DNA of 49,495 nucleotides from Candidatus Omnitrophota bacterium. Its GTDB lineage: Bacteria > Omnitrophota > Omnitrophia > JAHJGZ01. The notes under the pieces are model-generated. The model searched no databases. It was not told the DNA's origin and saw only the letters and a program-made list of their open reading frames with translations. The DNA lies in assembly GCA_018823795.1 (NCBI GenBank), contig JAHJGZ010000046.1, positions 1-49,495 on the forward strand. The letters are read 5' to 3'. Numbering within the stretch: the first letter of the stretch is position 1; every line of letters starts with the position of its first letter. Shown piece after piece: positions 7,052 to 16,183 of this stretch. Both the position numbers and the translations under genes were made by a program.

Positions 7052-8746
7052 TTAAAACTCCAATTGCTTCAGCGCTTTAATCCCTAAAAAAATCGAAAGA
7101 AAAGAACCGACCAGACTCACAAACACAATCGACCCACCACTCACAATAAACCGATTTCGTATGAGCAGCCATGCATGATCTCCACTTGAAAAATACAAAC
7201 TAAACGGCCATGCAATAAGAAAGATCATGAAGGCAACATATGCTAAATTGAGTACAAAAAGGAGCGTACCGCCAAAGCCAGCGATTAACCGAGCCGGATT
7301 ATCTTCCTTAAAATTGGGGAAAATTGCTCCCAACCCACAGCCCATACTCACCAGCGTCACACTCATACACAGTACCGCACCATAGGAGAAATACATAAAG
7401 ACGACATCAATTTCAAGTTTTTGATTCGAAATAATGGTAAGCCCCAAGGAAACAGTCGTCGCCCATAATAATGATCCCAAAAACTTCTGCAAGAAAATAG
7501 AACGAAACCGTATGGGGGCAATACCAATAAACCAATATCTTTTTCCCTCTAAGCTCAACTGTGGAAAAATAAACCGTACCGTTATCGATGCAAGTACCAG
7601 CATCATTGCAGAAAGATTACTTAATGCAGTAAACTGTTTCATGATTGGCTTTAAAATATGATATGAAAAATGCTGAAGATTGGAAAAGTAAAATCCTAAA
7701 ATACCAAAAAATATGACAAGCTGTGACCATTGCGCTGGCGCACGCCAAAATATTTTCATATCTTTCACTACAAGGGCGTACCAGCTGGAAGAAAATATCT
7801 TTCTTAAAGGAGAACATATTGTTTCAATGATGCTCCTTCCGACGTAATACACCCTGCTCCGTACTGTCGCCTGCACCCCCACCCAGCCGGTATAAAAAAA
7901 TTGCGTCCCGAGTTCATATGCAATGAGCAACCAAAATAATACATTACTGACTAACACCAAAAGGTAAAAAGAGGCTGTCGCATAATACCCCTTCGCAACG
8001 TTCCAAAGACTCTCTGAGAGCCAGTATGACGGCAGCAGTGGATACTGAGCGTAACGAAAATGAGGAATGAGCGTGTTCAGAGCAAGCATGATGTTTTCCC
8101 GTTCATGGCGTACCAACGAGTGAATCCGAAAATAATAAATGGTAATTGCTATTGCAATAATAATACATCCGGCAATAACAACTTTTCGAAAATAACGGGA
8201 AGAATACCAACGGACAATAATCGTTGCAATAATCGCTCCCCATGACGCAGCAATAAAGATAAACGAAATGAAAACTATCGGCATCATGCCATAATAGCTC
8301 AATCGGACATTGCAATAGAGTCCATACGAAAGAGCAAATGGCCCAATAACAAAGATGAACGACCATGAGCTTAAAACAGCCGATTCAATTAATTTGTAAA
8401 AATAGATGTTGCCGTACGTGATAGGATGCATGATGAGAAAGGGCATCTCACGAGAACCATACATGGTTTGAAAACTGATCAAGCTGCTACTTATGATTAA
8501 CATAATAAAAATAAAAAAATAAAAAAGGTACATCAGTCGGTCTATAATGATTCGTGCCACATTTGGTTCTAATGCCCCTAAAAAGTGAAACCCTTCAAAA
8601 AACAACGCAAACAATCCTATAGTAAAAGTAAGCATAAATGTGACAATCACACATACTTTCAATTTCGATTGAGCGCACGCCTCATGAATACTATTACACA
8701 CCATACGGAATTTAACTGCGCTCAGCATGCTGACAAACGAACTCAT
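7052..8746 (-). CDS. ABC-2 type exporter permease, large variant
   Basis: A 564-residue membrane protein with roughly a dozen predicted transmembrane helices in two halves, separated by a cytoplasmic stretch around residues 285-335. It overlaps the ATP-binding subunit gene by four bases, which pairs the two as an exporter. The two-half layout resembles large ABC-2 permeases in which two six-helix units are fused. Sequence features do not identify a substrate. A secreted-looking transglutaminase-like protein is encoded just before the ATPase and a membrane HAD phosphatase just after, so a role in envelope building or export is reasonable but unproven. Confidence 0.75.
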   Translation of the reverse strand: MSSFVSMLSAVKFRMVCNSIHEACAQSKLKVCVIVTFMLTFTIGLFALFFEGFHFLGALEPNVARIIIDRLMYLFYFFIFIMLIISSSLISFQTMYGSREMPFLIMHPITYGNIYFYKLIESAVLSSWSFIFVIGPFALSYGLYCNVRLSYYGMMPIVFISFIFIAASWGAIIATIIVRWYSSRYFRKVVIAGCIIIAIAITIYYFRIHSLVRHERENIMLALNTLIPHFRYAQYPLLPSYWLSESLWNVAKGYYATASFYLLVLVSNVLFWLLIAYELGTQFFYTGWVGVQATVRSRVYYVGRSIIETICSPLRKIFSSSWYALVVKDMKIFWRAPAQWSQLVIFFGILGFYFSNLQHFSYHILKPIMKQFTALSNLSAMMLVLASITVRFIFPQLSLEGKRYWFIGIAPIRFRSIFLQKFLGSLLWATTVSLGLTIISNQKLEIDVVFMYFSYGAVLCMSVTLVSMGCGLGAIFPNFKEDNPARLIAGFGGTLLFVLNLAYVAFMIFLIAWPFSLYFSSGDHAWLLIRNRFIVSGGSIVFVSLVGSFLSIFLGIKALKQLEF

Positions 8747-9471
8747 CGCACCTCCTCTTGCGTAATCTTAAGAAAAACCTCTTCTAATTTACCGTGAATA
8801 CCGCTTTTTTGTTTCAATTCATCAAAGGTCCCCTGCGCAATCCCCCTGCCATGATCAATAATACCAATTCGGTCCGCTAATTCTTCAGCATCAGACAGTG
8901 TGTGTGTCGACATAAAAACAGTACATCCCTCCTGCAACTTTTCTTTAAGCATATTCTTTACCAAACGTGCACTTTCAGGATCAAGCCCCACCATCGGCTC
9001 GTCAACAATAATGACCTTGGGATCATGAATAAACGTACAGACAAAAACCACCTTTTGCCGCGTACCATGTGAAAGATCACCTGTAAGCTGATCAGCACAT
9101 TCTACTAATTTTAGTTTCACAAGAAGTTGTTCTGAAAGTTCAATTCTTTCTGCGGTTCGTTTTCCATATAAATCAAGGATAAAACGAATATGCTCGCGCG
9201 GTGTTAATTTTTCATATAGATAGGGAACGTCCGGCACATAGCCGATGAGTCGTTTTGCCTCGACATACTGGTCCTGAATATGGTAGCCCCCAATAAAAAC
9301 GTCCCCGTCTGTTGGCTTGAGTAAGCCGGTTAGCAGCTTAATCGTCGTTGTCTTACCCGCAGCATTCGGCCCCAGAAACGCGAAACAAGTTCCTTCCTTA
9401 ATAGTAAGAGAAAGATTATTAACAGCACACTTTTCCCCAAACTGTTTTGTCAGGTTTTTAATCTGAATCAT
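8743..9471 (-). CDS. ABC exporter ATP-binding protein (ABC-2/CcmA-like)
   Basis: A 242-residue ATPase subunit. Walker A is GPNAAGKT (34-41), the signature is a variant LSHGTRQK (133-140, usual form LSGGQ), and Walker B is VIIVDEP (153-159), followed by the D-loop GLD and the switch His in MSTHTLSD. The start is set at the ATG at 9471, which has an AAAGGA site; a frame starting at 9495 adds eight residues without a better site. The four-base overlap with the following permease makes them a two-gene exporter. The LSHG signature is common in ABC-2 drug/antibiotic-type and Na+-exporter ATPases. Confidence 0.92.
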   Translation of the reverse strand: MIQIKNLTKQFGEKCAVNNLSLTIKEGTCFAFLGPNAAGKTTTIKLLTGLLKPTDGDVFIGGYHIQDQYVEAKRLIGYVPDVPYLYEKLTPREHIRFILDLYGKRTAERIELSEQLLVKLKLVECADQLTGDLSHGTRQKVVFVCTFIHDPKVIIVDEPMVGLDPESARLVKNMLKEKLQEGCTVFMSTHTLSDAEELADRIGIIDHGRGIAQGTFDELKQKSGIHGKLEEVFLKITQEEVR

Positions 9472-9502
9472 TGTTTTCCTTTCATGACTGAACAATAGTT
9501 AT

Positions 9503-11002
9503 TTACTGATACTCAAGTACCTCAATTGACAATTTCCCCATGGTTGCTGCTAAATCAATGTATTGTGATATAGACCCATGCATTAATTGAATATGTGTCG
9601 CATCAGCCGGTATCTGATTAAATGTGGGATCAATGGCTATCCAATCCCCTACATACACATAAGCCCAACTATGATAGAAGAAAGCCCCTTTGTGATATAC
9701 CAGCCCTAAAACAGGATACGATGGAATACCCGCAGCACGTGCCAACGCAACAAACAATATCGCTATTTCATTACAATCTCCGGAACGTTTTTCTAGAACT
9801 TCAACCGCTGAAGGAACACTGATTGTTGGTTTTTGTTCAATGGTACTAAATACCCATTCCGACAATAATCGTACCGCCTTCAATGCATTTTTTTCCTGTC
9901 CAATAATACGGTTAGCGTGTTTGATAATCGTGGGATGGTAAGATTGAATAAATGATGTCTCTCCCCTGTACTGCGGAAACAAATCATTCACCGCTTCTAT
10001 CGTTTTAGTTTGCGTGTCTATAATAGCTGGGGCTTCTATTTCACAAATAACCGCTTCGCCGTCATGCGTAATCGTTTGATGTGTATTTTGTAACTCTTTT
10101 TCATCGAACATTACGCCATTCATTTTAACTTTCAGATAGTGAACGGGAGCATCGACCGAGGGAACAATCTGTGCAGGGATCGCAACTTCAGAGTAAAAAT
10201 CAATATCAGTAATGGCATCAAGATCAAGATCTGTTGCGCGAAGAACTGGCTCTTGCACCATTACCAAACGAAAAGGCAACTCTACCTTAATGATTTGCCC
10301 CCCCTCATCAGCCCATGCTGTTGCTTCTAACTTATTTTCCGTACGAATGATAATACGGGTTGTTTCAATTACTTCCCCATTGAGCTCTATGACTTCATTG
10401 CCAATTGCATGTAACTGAATCTGCTCCGCTTTCATACTGAGTGGATTGAACGTAGACATCTCAATCCGTTGATTAGGTTTTAAATAGTCAACGGATTGAA
10501 ACGGCAGTAACATATTGGCAAAAAGGGTGTCAGCCGGAAGTTTACGCTCGAGCATAACTTTCTCACCCGTATCAAGCATAATGGTAAACGTATCCCCCTC
10601 TTTTCTAATCCCTTCTACGGTAAAGGTATAGCCGCCTGATGCTAATCTACCTGAAAATGTTTGAAGGCGGTAGGTGGGGTCAAGAAAGACATTACTTTTA
10701 AAATTAATGTACTGATTTTTTCCGATAAGCGGAAGTGCGCAGAAAAGACTATTATCAATGATGTATCCTTCCCCCTTGGGGGTTTCTTCAGCCCTGATGA
10801 CGGTATGGGAATATCCTATTTTTTGTTCTTTGTAATAAATCCCCATCCATTCATCACGAAACAGGGTGTCACGAGGAATAATGCGAGCATAACTGAATGA
10901 CTGCACCGGCTGCCAATGACTGAGCAACTTCTTATGCGTCAACATGCCCATCATAATAAGCCAAAACACAATGATACTCAAACGCACTAGCTTCAGCCGC
11001 AC
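9503..11002 (-). CDS. Membrane-anchored transglutaminase-like superfamily protein
   Basis: A 499-residue protein with an N-terminal membrane anchor or uncleaved signal (about residues 7-21). A long beta-rich region (about 40-330) and a C-terminal transglutaminase/protease-like core follow. The catalytic triad is visible: Cys410 in RSGDCNE, His444 in FYHSWAYVYV and Asp458 in WIAIDPTFNQ. Such proteins are usually periplasmic or cell-surface and act as peptidases or amide-forming enzymes. It begins with GTG after a GAGGAGA ribosome site, 21 bases downstream of the MgtC-like gene and 31 bases upstream of the ABC exporter ATPase. Substrate unknown; the pairing with an exporter suggests that it processes something on the far side of the membrane. 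Confidence 0.85.
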   Translation of the reverse strand: MRLKLVRLSIIVFWLIMMGMLTHKKLLSHWQPVQSFSYARIIPRDTLFRDEWMGIYYKEQKIGYSHTVIRAEETPKGEGYIIDNSLFCALPLIGKNQYINFKSNVFLDPTYRLQTFSGRLASGGYTFTVEGIRKEGDTFTIMLDTGEKVMLERKLPADTLFANMLLPFQSVDYLKPNQRIEMSTFNPLSMKAEQIQLHAIGNEVIELNGEVIETTRIIIRTENKLEATAWADEGGQIIKVELPFRLVMVQEPVLRATDLDLDAITDIDFYSEVAIPAQIVPSVDAPVHYLKVKMNGVMFDEKELQNTHQTITHDGEAVICEIEAPAIIDTQTKTIEAVNDLFPQYRGETSFIQSYHPTIIKHANRIIGQEKNALKAVRLLSEWVFSTIEQKPTISVPSAVEVLEKRSGDCNEIAILFVALARAAGIPSYPVLGLVYHKGAFFYHSWAYVYVGDWIAIDPTFNQIPADATHIQLMHGSISQYIDLAATMGKLSIEVLEYQ

Positions 11003-11023
11003 AACATTCTCCTCAGTATCAAA

Positions 11024-11467
11024 TTAGTCATCTTTTCTTTTAATGCGAGCTGGTAAATGGCCAACAAAATGCATAATAAAAAACATAAGGACAGTACAAA
11101 ACAACGCTAACGTATATTCTCCAGCACCAATCGCTAATCCAATCGCGGCAATAACCCACACTCCTGCTGCGGTCGTAAGCCCCCTAACAAATCCTCCCTG
11201 GCGAATAATAGCACCAGCACCCACAAAACCGACACCCGTAATGATTCCTTGAAAAACCCGTAAGAGCTCTCCTTGATTTACTGGTGTAATATATTTCGTG
11301 CCAACGACGGTAAACAGACATGCCCCCACGCAAATAAGGATGTGCGTACGCAATCCAGCTGCTTTATCTAATCGCTCCCGCTCCCATCCGACCAGAGAAG
11401 CACACAGAATTGCCAGTATAAATTTTCCACCATCTGCAACAAGATCCTGTACGATTTGTTCGATCAT
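11024..11467 (-). CDS. MgtC/SapB family membrane protein
   Basis: A 147-residue inner-membrane protein with about four transmembrane helices, corresponding to the N-terminal MgtC domain alone. Typical motifs are GWERERLDKAAGLRTH, GVGFVGAGAI and GLTTAAGVWVIAAIGLAIGAG. The C-terminal ACT-like domain of the full MgtC virulence factor is missing, as in the many short SapB/YhiD-type members. Members affect Mg2+ starvation survival and membrane potential or F-ATPase in pathogens; the role in other bacteria is unclear. A GGAGGAGA ribosome site precedes the ATG. It lies 35 bases after the ATP-grasp gene. Confidence 0.9.
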   Translation of the reverse strand: MIEQIVQDLVADGGKFILAILCASLVGWERERLDKAAGLRTHILICVGACLFTVVGTKYITPVNQGELLRVFQGIITGVGFVGAGAIIRQGGFVRGLTTAAGVWVIAAIGLAIGAGEYTLALFCTVLMFFIMHFVGHLPARIKRKDD

Positions 11468-11502
11468 GATTTCTCCTCCGTTAAATTTATTTTCGTCTCG
11501 CG

Positions 11503-12513
11503 CTATCGGCGAAATGCTAAATCAATAATTCTCTGCATAAGTTTTTGATATGAAATACCGATTTTTTCTGCTGCCATTGCAAAATCTTCGTATCTGCCGA
11601 TAGAAGGATTGGCATTTGCTTCAATAATAAAAACCTGGTTCTCTGCTGTCATGCGTACATCAAAACGTGCATAACACCGCATATTGAGCGCACGGTACGC
11701 ACGTTCACAGGTATCTTTGACCTTCTCCTCAACACCATGAGCCAAACGAGCAGAGAAAACATTCCTAATTCCCCATTTTTTTCGGTATTGATTATCCCAC
11801 TTCGCTTTGTATGTAGCAATTCGTGGTTCATCTTCTGACATAGTGCCGAATTTAATCTCTGTCGGTGGTAAAACCGTTATTCGTTTATTTCCAAAGACCC
11901 CCACATATAATTCACGGCCGTCTATATATTCCTCAGCGATTGCATCATGCTTCATGGTTTCATGAATAAAGCGTACCCGTTCACAAAATGACTCTTCACT
12001 GTCGGTAACCGATGCTTGTGCAATGCCACGAGATGCCTCCTCACAAAGCGGTTTCACCACGAGCGGAAGTTTCAGTGTCTTAGGAAGCCATATACGATGG
12101 CCACGATAAAAGGTATGGAATTGGGGGACCTTAATACGATGAAAGTTTAGGATCTTTTTTGTAAGTGCTTTATCATTACAAATAAAAAGGCTTGCCGCTG
12201 ATGCCCCTGTTTGAATAACCCCGAGCATCTCAAGTACACACACAATATTTTTTTCAAGATGAGATTTTTGATTAAATACTTCGGCCAAGTTAAATACCAC
12301 GTCAGCCTTTTCACTTTTAATCTCTTCAATAAGGGGAATAATGTCATTGTACAGCCCTAAGAGCCGCACCTTATGTCCTAGTGCACACAACGCTTTAGAG
12401 ACATCCGATTCTGCCTCCCAATCAGATGATTGAAACTCCTCAGCGTAATCATATCCGCGTGGCTTTGAGTAGGGGCTATCAAAAAGAAGTAATATGTTTA
12501 ATTTTTTACGCAT
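11503..12513 (-). CDS. ATP-grasp ligase related to D-Ala-D-Ala ligase
   Basis: A 336-residue ATP-grasp enzyme that should form an amide bond through an acyl-phosphate. Motifs: VVKPLCEEASRGIA (Lys154, nucleotide binding), EEYIDGREL (195-202), ARFDVRM with metal-binding Asp285, and IIEANANPSIG with Glu298 and Asn300. The metal triad is complete, so it should be active. It lacks the Ddl N-terminal signature and sits away from the mur genes, so it is probably not the housekeeping Ddl. Its start overlaps the end of the zinc-peptidase gene by 16 bases. This tight coupling points to a peptide- or amino-acid-ligating pathway whose product is also trimmed or sensed by the peptidase. Substrates cannot be inferred. 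Confidence 0.85.
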   Translation of the reverse strand: MRKKLNILLLFDSPYSKPRGYDYAEEFQSSDWEAESDVSKALCALGHKVRLLGLYNDIIPLIEEIKSEKADVVFNLAEVFNQKSHLEKNIVCVLEMLGVIQTGASAASLFICNDKALTKKILNFHRIKVPQFHTFYRGHRIWLPKTLKLPLVVKPLCEEASRGIAQASVTDSEESFCERVRFIHETMKHDAIAEEYIDGRELYVGVFGNKRITVLPPTEIKFGTMSEDEPRIATYKAKWDNQYRKKWGIRNVFSARLAHGVEEKVKDTCERAYRALNMRCYARFDVRMTAENQVFIIEANANPSIGRYEDFAMAAEKIGISYQKLMQRIIDLAFRR

Positions 12514-13547
12514 TCAGCTCCCTGGTATCGTCCAGTATACACACTATTCATAATTAAGGTGGTAATGTAGGTTGTCACATTTAATAAAACAATTGATTCA
12601 GGCTCAGTAATAACAAAATTAAGCAGTGAGCAACGCTTAATAATTTTTCGCAATAGGTTATCAATGACATATTTTTTTTCACGCGTACATCGCGAGACAC
12701 TGCGGACAATATGTTTGCGGTATTGCCTAAGAAGTGGTGCTGCAAAAGGAATCTTTTCCTTATTTTTTTTCATGTCTCCTTGATACGAACTTAACTCAAC
12801 CCGCGTAAATATTTTCTCCAGCTGGCGGTCATGAAAATCAGGGAGGTCTTCTGCAAAATACCGTTGCTTTTTTTTGTAATGATTATGTAACGTAACGTGC
12901 GACTTTCTAACTTCCCAATATTTTTTCCCTTTGTCGACGAGCGGTTGGTCCCCTTTTATCTCCTGCAAGACGGAATCAACATAGTTCAGCTTTTCACGTG
13001 CTTTCCAACCCTTATACATCTCTATCCAATTAAGCCCGGGCGTGAGCCATACTGCAAACGTTTCGGCAAAATCTTCATCAGGATGGCACTGCGCGTAATA
13101 GTCTTTTAAATGCCGCACATAGTTTTTGCTATACGCACGGAACCCGTAGGTGTCTTCATAGGGTACCGTAATAAAGCCAAACATTTTCTGCCATTTCTTT
13201 CGCCGGTATAATTTATATGCATAATTAATAGCATGCCCGGTTTCGTGCCTGAGAAGCTGCATACACCACGGTCTCGTCCCCCCTTCAACTTCAAACATCA
13301 TCTTTTTCTCTAATTTCATCAATGCAGAATGTGCAAGGAAAAAAGGAATGCCCACTACCGGCTCCCGGTCAGGGGTAAGCCATTCATCGGCCAAGTAACA
13401 GACCGGTTTAAATTGTATCCCTTTTTCATCAAGTTCCTGATACAGCTGCTCGATACAGTCTTTCAGTCCATTACTATCGGGAGATATTGGTAGGTCACAC
13501 ATCCGCAAGGCCAACAATTCTTCATCTGAAAGTTTTGCAATATCCAT
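12498..13547 (-). CDS. Predicted gluzincin-type zinc metallopeptidase
   Basis: A 349-residue protein with a clear zincin site: HETGH (His101, Glu102, His105) and a downstream glutamate in DEDFAETFAVWL (Glu162) as likely third ligand. No signal peptide or membrane helix is seen, so it is probably cytoplasmic. The region resembles the family called putative zinc-binding metallopeptidase, but lacks that family's N-terminal zinc ribbon. The C-terminal third (after about residue 230) is basic and helical with no known domain. It begins five bases after plsY and overlaps the ATP-grasp gene by 16 bases. Function is unknown; active-site residues are intact. Confidence 0.75.
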   Translation of the reverse strand: MDIAKLSDEELLALRMCDLPISPDSNGLKDCIEQLYQELDEKGIQFKPVCYLADEWLTPDREPVVGIPFFLAHSALMKLEKKMMFEVEGGTRPWCMQLLRHETGHAINYAYKLYRRKKWQKMFGFITVPYEDTYGFRAYSKNYVRHLKDYYAQCHPDEDFAETFAVWLTPGLNWIEMYKGWKAREKLNYVDSVLQEIKGDQPLVDKGKKYWEVRKSHVTLHNHYKKKQRYFAEDLPDFHDRQLEKIFTRVELSSYQGDMKKNKEKIPFAAPLLRQYRKHIVRSVSRCTREKKYVIDNLLRKIIKRCSLLNFVITEPESIVLLNVTTYITTLIMNSVYTGRYQGAECVKN

Positions 13548-13552
13548 ATTTT

Positions 13553-14170
13553 TTATTTTCTAAATACAATTTTATTTTCGTTTCCGTTAAAAAGACGTGT
13601 AATATTAGAACGATGGCGGTAAATAATAAAGGCTATCATTAGAAATGAAAATAGCAAAAAGGTAAAAAACCCTTCTTGGTGTCGATAAAAAAACCATAAA
13701 TGTACAGGAAAGAGTAACGCTGCCAGCATTGATCCAAGGGAGACATATCGAGTCAGAGCAAAAACAAGAATAAAAACAAGGAGGCTCAGCCCTAATGCTT
13801 TTGGAAAGAGGGCTAAAATAACACCACAGGTGGTCGCAACCCCTTTTCCACCTTTAAATTTAAGAAAAATTGTCCAGCTGTGTCCACAAACCGCAGCAAT
13901 ACCATACAATCCCTGAAGGTAGCGCATATCGATAAGTTCACTCTTGCATAATAGAGAAATACAAATAACAGCGATTAATCCTTTCAAAGCATCAATAAGA
14001 AGAACCAATATCCCCCATCTTTTCCCGACACTACGGAATACATTTGTAGCACCGACATTGCCACTTCCACATTGCCTAATATCAGCATTTTTAACTACTT
14101 TACCGATTACATACCCTGTTGGTATTGAACCGATAAGATATGAAAGGATAATTCCGATCAGGAGAGTCAT
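13553..14170 (-). CDS. plsY: Glycerol-3-phosphate acyltransferase PlsY
   Basis: Membrane enzyme that transfers an acyl group from acyl-phosphate (made by PlsX, encoded at 27.9-28.9 kb) to glycerol-3-phosphate, the first step of phospholipid synthesis. It has the three PlsY motifs: SYLIGSIPTGY near the N-terminus, GSGNVGATNVFR, and KGGKGVAT, with about five to six transmembrane helices over 205 residues. Its ATG overlaps the last codons of der by four bases. Together with pgsA nearby it forms a small phospholipid group. Confidence 0.96.
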   Translation of the reverse strand: MTLLIGIILSYLIGSIPTGYVIGKVVKNADIRQCGSGNVGATNVFRSVGKRWGILVLLIDALKGLIAVICISLLCKSELIDMRYLQGLYGIAAVCGHSWTIFLKFKGGKGVATTCGVILALFPKALGLSLLVFILVFALTRYVSLGSMLAALLFPVHLWFFYRHQEGFFTFLLFSFLMIAFIIYRHRSNITRLFNGNENKIVFRK

Positions 14171-15492
14171 GGTTTGTCCTCTTCCTTTAGTTTTACATTC
14201 GGTATAACGCCAATCAATGAAAAACCATCAATGAGGCTATTAATTAAAAAACGGGTATAATGTTCATCTATGCGCCTTTTATTTTTTACAAACAAAACAA
14301 ACAGCGGCGGCTTGACGGCAACTTGAACCATGTATTTAAATTTTACGGTCGGTGCTGGGGGATGGCCTCGTTTAACGTCTTCAAGAAATCGATTGAGTTC
14401 TTTAGTCGGCACTGATACCGTATACGCCTCCCAGACACGTAATGCTTCATCCATTATTTTATCAATATTGCGTCCCGTGAGAGCAGAAATGAACATAATA
14501 GGAGTATTATGCAAAAAACCACATTCAGAAACCAATCTCTTTTTATACCTGTCCATAGGAAGCCCTTTTACCGTATCCCATTTATTAACAACAATAATGC
14601 AACCTTTACGAGAGTCTCTAATTTTTTTATATATTGCACGTGTATCTTTCTGTGGTCCACGTTGTGCATCAATGAGAAGAAAAATAATATCCGCAGTCTG
14701 AATAGTTCTATCAGCACAAAATAGACTAAAAAGGGCTGCGGTTGATGTCATCTTTTTTTTCTTTTTAATCCCCGCCGTATCAACTAAACGTATGCGACGC
14801 CCTGCATACTCAAAATCCTCCTCAAGCGCATCACGCGTTGTTCCGGGGTATTGAGAAACAACCGCGCGCTCTTGCTTTAAGAGCTGATTGAGCAATGTCG
14901 ACTTTCCCGAATTCGGCTCACCAACAATCGCTAAATTAAACTCGTATTGAACGTGCGGAATGAAACAGACTGGCGGTAACGCGCTATACACCCGTTCGTT
15001 TAAGGCATCAATATTCCGTCCATGCGATGCAGATAGTGCTATCGGCTCTCCTAGGCCAAGCTTATAGAACTCGTTCAATAGGTCCGCGTGTTTATCAGTA
15101 TCAACTTTATTCACCACCAAAATAATATTTTTACTTCTGTGTCTCAGATCTTCAACCAACTGATAGTCTAATGAACTCAAGCCCCCTACCTCACAGACAA
15201 AAAGAACGACATCGGCCTCAACTAACGCCTTATTAACTTCGCGGTCAACTAAATTGTCGAGCGACTCCTCCCGCACATACTGAATTCCACCGGTATCTAT
15301 CAGAAACACTTCCTTTTCACGAAATTTCACTCGCTCATACAATCGATCTCGAGTGGTACCACTCCGCGCATCGGTTATGCTCTTTCGTTTGCCAATTAAC
15401 CGATTAAAAAGGGTTGATTTGCCCACATTCGGTTTACCCACAATCGCAACGTGTACAGTCGCTTCATCTTTTGTTTCATTCATCTTCGCCAC
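14167..15492 (-). CDS. der: Ribosome-assembly GTPase Der (EngA)
   Basis: Double GTPase needed for 50S subunit maturation. Two G domains are present: G1 GKPNVGKST near residue 18 and GEPNSGKST near residue 190, with DTGG and DTAG switch motifs and NKVD and NKWD specificity motifs. A C-terminal KH-like domain follows (about 365-441). The 441-residue length is normal. Translation likely starts at a GTG at 15492, six bases after AAGGAAG; an ATG three codons later is less well spaced. The stop overlaps plsY. Confidence 0.96.
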   Translation of the reverse strand: MAKMNETKDEATVHVAIVGKPNVGKSTLFNRLIGKRKSITDARSGTTRDRLYERVKFREKEVFLIDTGGIQYVREESLDNLVDREVNKALVEADVVLFVCEVGGLSSLDYQLVEDLRHRSKNIILVVNKVDTDKHADLLNEFYKLGLGEPIALSASHGRNIDALNERVYSALPPVCFIPHVQYEFNLAIVGEPNSGKSTLLNQLLKQERAVVSQYPGTTRDALEEDFEYAGRRIRLVDTAGIKKKKKMTSTAALFSLFCADRTIQTADIIFLLIDAQRGPQKDTRAIYKKIRDSRKGCIIVVNKWDTVKGLPMDRYKKRLVSECGFLHNTPIMFISALTGRNIDKIMDEALRVWEAYTVSVPTKELNRFLEDVKRGHPPAPTVKFKYMVQVAVKPPLFVLFVKNKRRIDEHYTRFLINSLIDGFSLIGVIPNVKLKEEDKP

Positions 15493-15524
15493 ACTATCTT
15501 CTTCCTTGATACATCATTGAAAAT

Positions 15525-16073
15525 CTAGGTACGTAACTCTTTTAATTTTCTGGTTTCACGCCAAATATAACTTGCAGCAGAAAAAACAGTTAGAACAAAC
15601 GTAATGCGCCACATGTACGGTGCCCACGCAAACTCAAGAAGAAGTGTAATAATTGTAATCATTTGAAAACAGGTTGTTGTTTTTCCTAAAAAGTTAGGTT
15701 GGATGACTATTTCTAAGCGATTCATGTATGAAACAATAAGCCACATTACGATCATCGCATCACGAAACGCAATAATAATTAATACCCAAACCGGCATTTT
15801 AATCGCATAGCTCGAGGAAAAATGTAAACTAATAAAAGTAACTAATATGAGTGTTTTATCAGCAAGCGGATCGAGAAAAGTTCCCAATTCTGTTTTCAAG
15901 TGATATGTGCGCGCAATAAATCCATCTAACGCATCGAGAAAAGAACCAATACTAAATAGCACGAGCGGAAGATAATTTAATACGACAGACTCCTCTCGCC
16001 GATATATAATAGCAATGATAATAAAAGGGACTATCAGTAGACGCGTCAATGTTAACCGATTCGGCCAATTCAT
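15525..16073 (-). CDS. pgsA: CDP-diacylglycerol-glycerol-3-phosphate 3-phosphatidyltransferase
   Basis: Integral membrane enzyme making phosphatidylglycerol phosphate from CDP-diacylglycerol and glycerol-3-phosphate. The CDP-alcohol phosphotransferase signature D-x2-DG-x2-AR-x8-G-x3-D-x3-D is complete (DALDGFIAR, then LGTFLDPLADK). The opening MNWPNRLTLTRLL is typical of PgsA. I take the ATG at 16073, with GGAGG upstream, giving 182 residues; an in-frame TTG at 16091 adds six residues and would lie in the ribosome site. A long inverted repeat precedes it, so its transcription or translation may be set apart from the lipoprotein gene upstream. Confidence 0.94.
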   Translation of the reverse strand: MNWPNRLTLTRLLIVPFIIIAIIYRREESVVLNYLPLVLFSIGSFLDALDGFIARTYHLKTELGTFLDPLADKTLILVTFISLHFSSSYAIKMPVWVLIIIAFRDAMIVMWLIVSYMNRLEIVIQPNFLGKTTTCFQMITIITLLLEFAWAPYMWRITFVLTVFSAASYIWRETRKLKELRT

Positions 16074-16090
16074 GTAAACGCCCCTCCACA

Positions 16091-16165
16091 ATAAGGAAAA
16101 AGGATAAAGGAAAACAGTTTAGTTTGTTTCTCGAAACATCATTTCCTTTATCCTTTATCCCTTAT
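16091..16165. repeat. Long inverted repeat between lipoprotein gene and pgsA
   Basis: A perfect 15-bp pair of arms (16099-16113 and 16142-16156) extends by another 6 bp (16091-16096 and 16160-16165) after a small internal bulge. The 28-base loop itself contains the short palindrome GTTTC-TC-GAAAC (16126-16137). The minus-strand transcript would form a strong purine/pyrimidine hairpin ending just before the pgsA ribosome site. There is only a weak T-rich tail (TTCCTTATT), so it could be a weak terminator, RNA processing site or attenuator. Confidence 0.7.
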
Positions 16166-16183
16166 CTTTTAACTCAGCATATT

